Source: JANNRW01 sp031401815 (GTDB lineage Bacteria; Desulfobacterota; Desulfuromonadia; Geobacterales; DSM-12255). From it: a stretch of DNA of 12,306 nucleotides. Positions within the stretch are counted from its first letter, which is position 1. Every line of letters starts with the position of its first letter. A model generated the notes under the pieces. It saw only the letters and a list, made by a program, of their open reading frames with translations. It did no database searches and had not been told where the DNA came from. The position numbers and the translations under genes were made by a program. The DNA lies in assembly GCA_031401815.1 (NCBI GenBank), contig JANNRW010000048.1, positions 1-12,306 of the forward strand, in the 5' to 3' direction. Shown piece by piece: positions 1-4,597 of this stretch.

Positions 1-50
1 GCGACCTTGGCCTTAAAAGCTGCGCTGTGACGTGTACGATGTTGTTGCAT
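1..50 (-). CDS. IS3-family transposase OrfA, N-terminal 16 residues (runs off the left edge)
   Basis: Read leftward from the ATG at 50-48, the codons give MQQHRTRHSAAFKAKVA. This is the usual opening of IS3-family OrfA proteins, the helix-turn-helix component that binds the IS ends (basic start, then the HSAxFKAKVAL-type motif). A strong Shine-Dalgarno sequence (AAGGAGA, around 57-64) stands about 7 nt before the ATG and fixes the start. The gene lies 68 bp inside the terminal repeat that ends at 118, the normal spacing for an IS3 left end. The rest of the element, including orfB, is outside the window. The assignment rests on a short stretch, supported by the terminal repeat. Confidence 0.75.
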   Translation of the reverse strand, partial: MQQHRTRHSAAFKAKV

Positions 51-118
51 TGAACTCTCCTTTTGAAATAGCGAGGTTCATTGCTTACACACATGTCTCA
101 GAAAGCGCAACCACTTCA
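1..118 (-). mobile_element. IS3-family insertion sequence, left end (partial), with terminal inverted repeat at 94-118
   Basis: On the minus strand the element begins at 118 with TGAAGTGGTTGCGCTTTCTG and continues to GAGACA at 94. The matching end of the copy at 12168 starts TGAGGTGGCCGGGCTTAGTG; 19 of 25 positions agree, and both begin with TG as IS3 ends do. The boundary at 118/119 is also shown from outside: from 119 the sequence matches the dispersed palindrome (compare 1309-1330), while 111-118 does not. The IS has therefore inserted into, and removed the left half of, a palindromic repeat. Confidence 0.75.
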
Positions 119-184
119 CCTCTCAAATCAGCTTTTTAAGAAAGTACCCTCCGCCTCTCATAAGTACGTCCCCTCCGCCTCTCT
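119..184 (+). repeat. Dispersed palindrome, copy A: right half only, with duplicated tail
   Basis: CCTCTCAAATCAGCTTTTTAAG at 119-140 matches the right half of the full copy at 1271-1350. It is followed by the CCTCCGCCTCTC tail twice (about 148-159 and 171-183). The left arm is missing because the IS3 element ends at 118. This copy separates the IS from the PIN/UPF0175 module. Confidence 0.75.
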
Positions 185-258
185 CTGATCGAATCTGAAT
201 AATTGAAGGGCGTCCAAATAGACACTTTTTCCCAGGCTACATTTCTCCATGTATTTTG

Positions 259-288
259 TTGACAATTGTCATGCATGTGTCATACATT
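259..288 (+). promoter_or_regulatory. Candidate promoter and operator of the PIN/UPF0175 operon
   Basis: A consensus -35 box TTGACA (259-264) is followed after 18 nt by TACATT (283-288, 4 of 6 matches to TATAAT). The ATG at 295 begins 7 nt after this -10, at the expected transcription start. The -35 overlaps a perfect 12-bp palindrome, TGACAATTGTCA (260-271). GTCATGCAT (268-276) is repeated as GTCATACAT (279-287), one helical turn (11 bp) apart. Such sites are typical operators for ribbon-helix-helix antitoxin autoregulation, so repression by the downstream antitoxin is inferred. Confidence 0.5.
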
Positions 289-294
289 TCAGAT

Positions 295-792
295 ATGGTT
301 ATCTTCGACGCATCAACATTAATCCTTTTGGCTCGTTGCGGACTCCTTGAAACTTTTGTCAGCCGCACCAAAAGGAGAATTGTCATTCCTCTAGCGGTAC
401 GGAATGAGACCTTGCAGCCAGGGAAAGAAGAAACACCATTTATCGAAAGACTTCTCGAACAGCAATTTATCGACACTGAAAAAGTTAACGACGAAGCAGC
501 CGTTCAAAAACTGATGCGTGATTTTGCTATTGACCGGGGTGAAACAGAGGCTATTTATCTTGCGCACCTATCTGGAAACGCCATTATTGCAACCGATGAC
601 CGCAACGCCATAAAAGCCTGCCGTATGTTGGGATTAGGATACATAACCGCTCTTTCTATTGTCGTTTCATTCTGTGAACACGGAATCCTGTCTCAGTCCG
701 AAGCGCTACTGAAACTTGAAGTGCTGCAACGGATTGGACGCTACAGCAAACGGATAATGGAAGATGCCTTCGCCGCACTTAAAGGAGCCTGA
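295..792 (+). CDS. PIN-domain ribonuclease toxin (DUF3368 type)
   Basis: Predicted 165-aa RNase toxin of the VapC-like PIN superfamily. It opens MVIFDASTLILLA, with D5 as the first acidic residue of the metal site. RGETEAIYLA at 81-90 supplies E83/E85, and IIATDDRNA at 97-105 supplies D101/D102: the usual acidic set and spacing of the DUF3368 branch, which pairs with UPF0175 antitoxins. The ATG at 295 is preferred because the family starts directly with the [MI]xxDxS strand. In-frame TTG 256 and ATG 271 upstream add residues with no family match and lie within the promoter. No Shine-Dalgarno site precedes ATG 295. The antitoxin gene follows after 1 nt, so the two are co-transcribed. Expected action is cleavage of RNA, perhaps tRNA or mRNA, when the antitoxin is lost; the target cannot be read from sequence. 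Confidence 0.85.
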   Translation: MVIFDASTLILLARCGLLETFVSRTKRRIVIPLAVRNETLQPGKEETPFIERLLEQQFIDTEKVNDEAAVQKLMRDFAIDRGETEAIYLAHLSGNAIIATDDRNAIKACRMLGLGYITALSIVVSFCEHGILSQSEALLKLEVLQRIGRYSKRIMEDAFAALKGA

Positions 793-793
793 C

Positions 794-1093
794 ATGCCCA
801 CAAAAACGTTAAGCATACGCATTGATGAAAGCGATTACCGGTTCCTTTCGGCATTTGCCGAGGAAGAAAAAGAAGATGTCTCCAAGGCTGTACGCGAACT
901 GGTCGAACTGGGCAGACTTCACCTTGCTCTGGAAAAATACCGTTCGTCTTCCGCATCGCTGGAAAAGGCCGCTCACATTGCCGGGGTCTCTGTTTCCCGA
1001 ATGATGGATATTCTCCGTGACTTCGGCATAGAAGCGAATCTGGAACTCGAGGACTACCGTAATAGCCTGAATACAGCCAGATTGCTGCTTTAA
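794..1093 (+). CDS. UPF0175-family antitoxin with ribbon-helix-helix N-terminus
   Basis: 99-aa partner of the PIN toxin. Residues 4-40 (KTLSIRIDESDYRFLSAFAE onward) look like a ribbon-helix-helix DNA-binding unit: a short beta strand followed by two helices. Residues 41-80, with HLALEKYRSSSASLEKAAHI and AGVSVSRMMDILRDFGI, match the UPF0175 helix-turn-helix pattern. The start is the ATG at 794: AAAGGAG (781-787) lies at proper distance, and the toxin stop TGA is at 790-792, leaving a 1-nt gap. An alternative start at 764 would overlap the toxin gene and has no support. It should bind and inhibit the toxin and repress the promoter at 259-288. The toxin-first order is the reverse of what I expect for most UPF0175/DUF3368 pairs. 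Confidence 0.82.
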   Translation: MPTKTLSIRIDESDYRFLSAFAEEEKEDVSKAVRELVELGRLHLALEKYRSSSASLEKAAHIAGVSVSRMMDILRDFGIEANLELEDYRNSLNTARLLL

Positions 1094-1154
1094 ACAGGAC
1101 TGATCCGGTTTTTCAGGAGCCTGTAATTCAACTAGTTAGCTTACCTAAATCAAC

Positions 1155-1225
1155 CAGCAAACACCGTCCCGTCCGGCTCTCCCCAGCAAACACCGTCCCG
1201 TCCGGCTCTCCCGTCCGGCTCTCCC
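1155..1225 (+). repeat. 29-bp tandem repeat (two perfect units plus a partial third)
   Basis: The unit starting CAGCAAACACCGTCCCGTCC and ending GGCTCTCCC spans 1155-1183 and is repeated exactly at 1184-1212. The last 13 bases (GTCCGGCTCTCCC) recur at 1213-1225. The unit tail resembles the tail of the dispersed palindromes. The segment 1146-1166, which includes the start of the first unit, recurs exactly at 4295-4315. There are no spacers, so this is not a CRISPR. Confidence 0.85.
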
Positions 1226-1270
1226 GGACTTCAATCGCAAAATCCTCCACGCGAAATGGGACGCGCGAAA

Positions 1271-1350
1271 GGGGACGTTCTTAAAAACTTTACCAACTAG
1301 CCCTTAAGCCCTCTCAAATCAGCTTTTTAAGTACGTCCCCTCCGGCTCTC
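1271..1350 (+). repeat. Dispersed palindrome, copy B (most complete copy)
   Basis: The left arm GGGGACGTTCTTAAAAACTT (1271-1290) pairs with the right arm at 1321-1340, whose reverse complement is GGGGACGTACTTAAAAAGCT: 17 of 20 positions. The interior carries ACCAACT and CTCTCAAATC. A pyrimidine-rich tail (TCCGGCTCTC) runs to 1350, and a decayed extra tail is visible near 1382-1402. It lies between the PIN/UPF0175 and DUF4160/DUF2442 modules. The remainder of the 1094-1465 gap holds the tandem repeat and the next promoter, and no gene. Confidence 0.85.
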
Positions 1351-1430
1351 ACTTCCCGCACGAGTAAATGTGGAAGTGTGAATGTCCCCCAGGCTCCTCT
1401 CCAGAAAATATTTTTTACCCGTAGTTATTC

Positions 1431-1459
1431 TTGCTATGTAGAAATTATTTCTATATATT
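1431..1459 (+). promoter_or_regulatory. Candidate promoter of the DUF4160/DUF2442 pair
   Basis: TTGCTA (1431-1436, 4 of 6 to TTGACA), a 17-nt spacer, then TATATT (1454-1459, 5 of 6 to TATAAT). Exactly 6 nt separate the -10 from the ATG at 1466, so transcription should begin at the start codon. No Shine-Dalgarno site is present. Confidence 0.5.
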
Positions 1460-1465
1460 TATCTC

Positions 1466-1693
1466 ATGACAACAAAATATCGCTTTTCAAATTTCAGGAT
1501 TACATTGAGAGAGAAAGACCACAATCCTCCTCATGTACACCTCATGGGGCCTGATTTTGAAGCGGTAATAGATCTTGTAACACTTGACATTATGGACGGC
1601 TCTGCACCTTCAAAGGTTCTGCGTCATGCTCTGCGATGGATAGCAGAAAACAGAGAGGAGTTGATAAAACAATGGCACATTCTACACGGATAA
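1466..1693 (+). CDS. DUF4160 domain protein (first partner of a putative toxin-antitoxin pair)
   Basis: 75 aa, the normal size for DUF4160. The diagnostic HNPPHVH motif is at residues 19-25, preceded by FRITLREKD and followed by an acidic strand (FEAVIDL) and a C-terminal amphipathic helix (LRHALRWIAENREELIKQW). The biochemical activity of DUF4160 is not established to my knowledge. These genes are typically found directly upstream of DUF2442 genes and are often annotated as toxin-antitoxin-like, and this is the arrangement here: the next gene starts 22 nt before this one stops. The histidine-rich motif suggests a metal or active site, but that is inference. The start ATG lacks a ribosome-binding site and sits at the predicted transcription start. 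Confidence 0.85.
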   Translation: MTTKYRFSNFRITLREKDHNPPHVHLMGPDFEAVIDLVTLDIMDGSAPSKVLRHALRWIAENREELIKQWHILHG

Positions 1694-2133
1694 CCCGCCC
1701 AAGATTGACGGCTGTAAGTCCTGCTTCTAATTATTGCCTCAATGTTCGTTTCGTTGACGGTTCCGGCGGCACAGTAAATCTGAAAGAATCAATTTTTTCT
1801 TTATCCGGTCTTGCTCCTCTTCGTGATCCTGCTGCCTTTTCCGGAGTCGTTCTGGGCGAATACGGATGGGAAACCGAATGGCTCGAGTTTGACATTCAAA
1901 TTGGCGCTGACACGCTCTTTGCAGACATGTTGGAGCAGCATTCGGAAACTCCTGCAGACTTCTTCACTGTCTGGCGTATCCGAAACGGGCTTTCACTTGC
2001 TGCTGCAAGTCGTGAGCTTGGAGTTACTGTGCGGACTGTAAGCGCCTATGGTTCTGGAGCGCGACCCATACCGCGCACTGTTCAACTTGCCTGTATTGGC
2101 TGGGAAGTAGAACAGCACAGAAAAACTGCATGA
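1672..2133 (+). CDS. DUF2442 protein with C-terminal helix-turn-helix
   Basis: 153 aa from the ATG at 1672. Residues 9-85 fit DUF2442: FVDGSGGTVNL, then SGLAPLRDPAAF, then WETEWLEFDIQIGADTLF. Residues 100-145 (VWRIRNGLSLAAASRELGVT, then TVSAYGSGARPIP) form a helix-turn-helix of the XRE/Cro or plasmid-antitoxin type, including the final alternation that selects a DNA site. It is probably the DNA-binding regulator or antitoxin partner of the DUF4160 protein, whose 3' end it overlaps by 22 nt. AGGAG (1656-1660) lies 11 nt before ATG 1672 and supports this start over the in-frame ATG at 1636, which has no family match. A hairpin terminator follows directly. Confidence 0.82.
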   Translation: MAHSTRITRPRLTAVSPASNYCLNVRFVDGSGGTVNLKESIFSLSGLAPLRDPAAFSGVVLGEYGWETEWLEFDIQIGADTLFADMLEQHSETPADFFTVWRIRNGLSLAAASRELGVTVRTVSAYGSGARPIPRTVQLACIGWEVEQHRKTA

Positions 2134-2139
2134 GAATGT

Positions 2140-2170
2140 CGGGGAGCCGTGTTATGGCTCCCCGTTATTG
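2140..2170 (+). terminator. Hairpin terminator of the DUF4160/DUF2442 pair
   Basis: CGGGGAGCC (2140-2148), a 7-nt loop, and GGCTCCCCG (2156-2164) form a perfect 9-bp GC-rich stem starting 7 nt after the stop codon. The following TTATTGATT is only moderately T-rich, so termination may be incomplete. Confidence 0.65.
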
Positions 2171-2199
2171 ATTATCGGGTCTTCTTCTTCCTTCGGCAC

Positions 2200-2405
2200 C
2201 CTCCGTTGTTATTTGTTGATTAACATTGCTTTTGACTCAAGTTAATAAACAAATAAACTCCCCGGAGGAGTTCCACCTTGCGGGGGGCCGACGCATCACT
2301 CGGGGTCACGATTGGTCGCTAGCCTTTATCATGTAGTGGACTTGCACCACCTACCCTTTGCCGACTGTTACCGGCGTTTTCGCAGCGTCCCACATGGGTT
2401 TTCCC
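2200..2405. other. Unassigned hairpin-rich non-coding segment
   Basis: No convincing gene. Several inverted repeats are visible: TTATTTGTTGATTAAC (2209-2224) with GTTAATAAACAAATAA (2241-2256), 15 of 16 pairs around a 16-nt loop; AACTCC (2256-2261) with GGAGTT (2267-2272); a GTAGTGG...CCACCTAC stem near 2333-2354; and GCCG...CGGC near 2360-2376. The density of paired segments resembles a structured RNA or the sub-terminal end of a mobile element. It gives the impression of conserved non-coding sequence, but I cannot name it. It ends at the repeat tail at 2406. Confidence 0.4.
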
Positions 2406-2422
2406 GTCCCCTCCGCCTCTCC
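2406..2422 (+). repeat. Dispersed palindrome, copy C: tail only
   Basis: GTCCCCTCCGCCTCTCC equals the right end of the palindrome family (compare 168-183). No left arm or interior is present. It abuts the stop codon of the DUF4143 gene at 2423 and marks the boundary between that gene and the hairpin-rich segment. Confidence 0.65.
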
Positions 2423-3652
2423 CTAATCAGCCCATAGCGCCGCAACCGGCACAAGCCAGAGTTTATCACCAAAGGGGATAACAGTGTCACCCATGTAGAG
2501 CACCACACCGGAGTGGAACTGCGTACCGAGCAGCTCCCGTAGCGCTTTCAGCGCTTTAAAGTCGGCAGCACCTACACTGATACCCGCTTTAACCTCAACT
2601 GCGGCAATGGAGCCATCAGGCTTTTCCAGAATCAGATCAACCTCTGATCCGGCAGCAGTGCGGAGGTGGTACGGGGTAATACGTAAATCAGACCAGGAAA
2701 TCTGCTTGTGCAGTTCACTTACTACAAAGCTTTCCAGCAGCCTGCCAAGAAGCTGACGATCTTCTGTCAATCGTCTGCCATCTACCCCCAAAAGGTGGCA
2801 GGCAAGACCGGTATCCACCAGATGAATCTTCGCTGATTTCACCAGACGTTGCCCCAGATTGCGCGACCAGGCAGGAAGACGATGAGCAAGAAATACGGTT
2901 TCCAGCAGAGCCAGATAGCGTGTCAGTGTTGTATGGGGAAGCATTGCATCACGCCCCATATCTGCCAGATTCAGTAGCCCTGAACTCCGCGCAGCCAGCA
3001 GCTTGAGAAGATTAGGCAAGGTATGCAGGCCATCAACCCTTGCCAGATCACGCACGTCCCGCTGCAAAATCGTAGATATGTATGAGGCAAACCATGCTTC
3101 TCGCCGGGAATCACTCTCTCTTTGCGTTGCTTCCGGATAGCCGCCACAGATGATCCTTGCGACAATTTCATCCTGCAAAGACAGCGAATCAGGCTGGGCA
3201 ATATCCCCTGAAAAAAGCCTGGCCAGGAACTCCTCTCTAATTCCCAAAAGTTCACCTGCTGAAAACGGAAACAGAGGGATAATCTCCATTCGCCCGGCTA
3301 ACGATTCTGAGATTCGCGGCAGTGTCATGACATTGGCTGAACCGGTCAGCAGAAACCGCCCTGGCTGACGGTCATTATCAACGGCAAGCTTTATGGCAGG
3401 GAAAAGTTGAGGAGCTTTCTGAATTTCATCGATCACAACCGAGCCTTTGAGGTTACGTATGAAACCGGTCGGATCGCCTGCGGCAAGGGCAAGCGTGGCA
3501 TAGTCATCAAGCGTGAAGTACTTCGCACCGGACTCCACTGCAACTCTCCGCACGAGTGTCGTTTTTCCGGTCTGGCGAGCGCCATTCAGAAGCACTACCG
3601 GGGTATCCATCATGGCAGTGCGTACGGCTTGTTCAATATTTCGCTTGAGCAT
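2423..3652 (-). CDS. AAA-family ATPase with DUF4143 C-terminal domain
   Basis: 409 aa, typical length for the AAA_14/DUF4143 family. Walker A GARQTGKT is at residues 24-31, Walker B VVIDEIQKAP at 72-81, and a sensor-1-like LLTGSAN at 101-107. Family hallmarks FPFSAGEL (128-135) and GGYPEA (170-175) follow. The DUF4143 half has ARSSGLLN near 221-228 and a nuclease-fold-like GSEVDLIL...AVEVKAG at 335-357 (D339, E353, K355), which recalls PD-(D/E)xK enzymes. Members are very common in accessory DNA. They have been discussed as toxin-antitoxin-like or archaeal-type loader ATPases, but no function is settled. It stands alone on the minus strand between repeat copies C and D. A good promoter precedes it, and no Shine-Dalgarno site is seen. 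Confidence 0.9.
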   Translation of the reverse strand: MLKRNIEQAVRTAMMDTPVVLLNGARQTGKTTLVRRVAVESGAKYFTLDDYATLALAAGDPTGFIRNLKGSVVIDEIQKAPQLFPAIKLAVDNDRQPGRFLLTGSANVMTLPRISESLAGRMEIIPLFPFSAGELLGIREEFLARLFSGDIAQPDSLSLQDEIVARIICGGYPEATQRESDSRREAWFASYISTILQRDVRDLARVDGLHTLPNLLKLLAARSSGLLNLADMGRDAMLPHTTLTRYLALLETVFLAHRLPAWSRNLGQRLVKSAKIHLVDTGLACHLLGVDGRRLTEDRQLLGRLLESFVVSELHKQISWSDLRITPYHLRTAAGSEVDLILEKPDGSIAAVEVKAGISVGAADFKALKALRELLGTQFHSGVVLYMGDTVIPFGDKLWLVPVAALWAD

Positions 3653-3658
3653 GGTGAG

Positions 3659-3687
3659 ATTTTAGCCGGTTTGTGGGGAATTTGCAA
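3659..3687 (-). promoter_or_regulatory. Candidate promoter of the DUF4143 ATPase gene
   Basis: Read on the minus strand: TTGCAA (3687-3682), exactly 17 nt, then TAAAAT (3664-3659, 5 of 6). Six nt (CTCACC) separate the -10 from the ATG at 3652, placing the transcription start on the start codon. No Shine-Dalgarno site is present. Confidence 0.55.
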
Positions 3688-3769
3688 GACAGGTTTTTTA
3701 TCTTTGCGGTTGCCTGAATATGCGGCTAATTGAAAGGATTTTATGCGTCTAAAGGAAAGAATACTCGAA

Positions 3770-3845
3770 AGGAATACCCCTGAAAACTTTACCAACTAAC
3801 TCTTTTGCCATCTCAAATCAACTTTTCCAGAATGTCCCCTCCGCC
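3770..3845 (+). repeat. Dispersed palindrome, copy D (degenerate left arm)
   Basis: TGAAAACTTTACCAACTAAC (3781-3800) and CTCAAATCAACTTTT are shared with the other copies, and the right end GTCCCCTCCGCC is intact. The left arm AGGAATACCCC is altered from the expected AGGGGACGTTC. It separates the DUF4143 gene from the 65-aa gene; nothing else is visible in the rest of the 3653-3871 gap except the ATPase promoter. Confidence 0.75.
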
Positions 3846-3871
3846 AGACCCACTTCCAAGTGTTCACCGCG

Positions 3872-4069
3872 TCAGCGCTTGAAGGAATAGCTGCCGTCAG
3901 AGTTAGTAATAATGCTCGCGCCAAGTATCTTGGCAGCCTCATTCATCCCTTCGGCAAAATAAGTCTTAACCTCCGAGAAATTCTTGCCCGATGTTTCACG
4001 CGATACAGAATCCTTCCATGCCCAGACTTCACGCAACGCTTTGTGAGTATTTTCATTATTCTTCTTCAT
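3872..4069 (-). CDS. Small 65-aa protein of unknown function
   Basis: 65 aa: basic and charged at the start, then a helical core (HKALREVWAWKDSVSRE, residues 9-25; FSEVKTYFAEGMNEAAKILG, 31-50) and a short polar tail. I know the pattern (EVWxWK..., then YFxxGxxEAAK) only as a small uncharacterised family seen near toxin-antitoxin genes. It resembles a solitary antitoxin or a small regulator, but no toxin is adjacent. The expression signals are strong: GGAGG lies 6 nt before the ATG, and a perfect TATAAT lies upstream. It occupies its own interval between repeat copies D and E. Despite its size it is very likely a real gene. Confidence 0.65.
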   Translation of the reverse strand: MKKNNENTHKALREVWAWKDSVSRETSGKNFSEVKTYFAEGMNEAAKILGASIITNSDGSYSFKR

Positions 4070-4084
4070 AAAGAACCTCCAGTT

Positions 4085-4090
4085 ATTATA
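4085..4090 (-). promoter_or_regulatory. Perfect -10 box (TATAAT) before the 65-aa gene
   Basis: On the minus strand TATAAT (4090-4085) is followed by AACTGGAGG and the ATG at 4069. No good -35 is found at 16-18 nt. The transcription start would be near 4078, giving a short leader that includes the ribosome-binding site. Confidence 0.45.
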
Positions 4091-4203
4091 ATAGCATGCA
4101 ACCCGAGCAAGTCAGAAGTCAGAAAACGCACGACTCCGCGTAACGACACAAAGTAAATTTTGGGTATTTGCTCTCCGTTTGACCTCCATTTAAGGCTCCT
4201 GAA

Positions 4204-4284
4204 GGGGTCATTCCTGGAAACTTTACCAACTAACCCTTTTGCCCCCTCAAATCAACTTTTTAAGATGTCCCCGGCGCCTCTTCC
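4204..4284 (+). repeat. Dispersed palindrome, copy E
   Basis: GGGGTCATTCCTGGAAACTT begins the left arm, CTCAAATCAACTTTTTAAGA the right half, and ATGTCCCC closes the palindrome, with a diverged tail (GGCGCCTCTTCC). It lies between the 65-aa gene and the DisA_N gene. The rest of the 4070-4597 gap holds the -10 box at 4085, the 21-bp repeat at 4295 and the double hairpin at 4391. I see nothing else in it. Confidence 0.75.
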
Positions 4285-4294
4285 GGATTATGCG

Positions 4295-4315
4295 TAAATC
4301 AACCAGCAAACACCG
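4295..4315 (+). repeat. Second copy of a 21-bp sequence also found at 1146-1166
   Basis: TAAATCAACCAGCAAACACC plus G is identical at 1146-1166 and 4295-4315. At the first site it leads into the 29-bp tandem repeat; here only the single segment is present. It may be part of a second, shorter dispersed family. Confidence 0.7.
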
Positions 4316-4390
4316 CTCCACTCTGCCTTCCCCAAGACAACTTGCGATGGTATTTCCTGATTCGTTCTGAAAAAGCGCTTGACTTAATCT

Positions 4391-4475
4391 TTGTCATTCC
4401 CGAGGTAGTTATCGGGAATCCAGCATCTAAAAACCTTAAATCTGGATCCCCGATAGAGACATTCGGGGATGACAA
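4391..4475. repeat. MITE-like double-hairpin element
   Basis: The outer ends TTGTCATTCCCGA (4391-4403) and TCGGGGATGACAA (4463-4475) are inverted repeats with one mismatch. Each half is also a hairpin: ATTCCCGA...TCGGGAAT (4396-4419) and ATCCCCGA...TCGGGGAT (4446-4470). CCAG and CTGG sit internally (4420-4423, 4442-4445). The layout resembles the widespread GTCATTCCCG-type palindromic repeats of proteobacteria. It is about 120 bp beyond the stop codon of the DisA_N gene. Confidence 0.75.
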
Positions 4476-4597
4476 TCTATAAAGCGCCTTTTCAGTTCAG
4501 TCAAATGAATGTACTGGGAAGAAACTTATCTGTACGGCTTCAGGATCTGCTGTGGAGTCAGCGGAAGCAGTAGCAACCAAGGGTTGAGTTCTACTTT

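Noticed and set aside
256..294. Upstream TTG/ATG starts for the PIN toxin
   Set aside because: The added residues lie within the promoter/operator and precede the conserved first strand; no ribosome-binding site supports them.
1155..1225. Tandem 29-bp repeats as a CRISPR array
   Set aside because: The units are directly adjacent with no spacers, and there are only two full units. No cas genes are present.
3860..4156. 98-codon plus-strand frame
   Set aside because: It is antisense to the 65-aa gene, which has both a TATAAT box and a GGAGG site.
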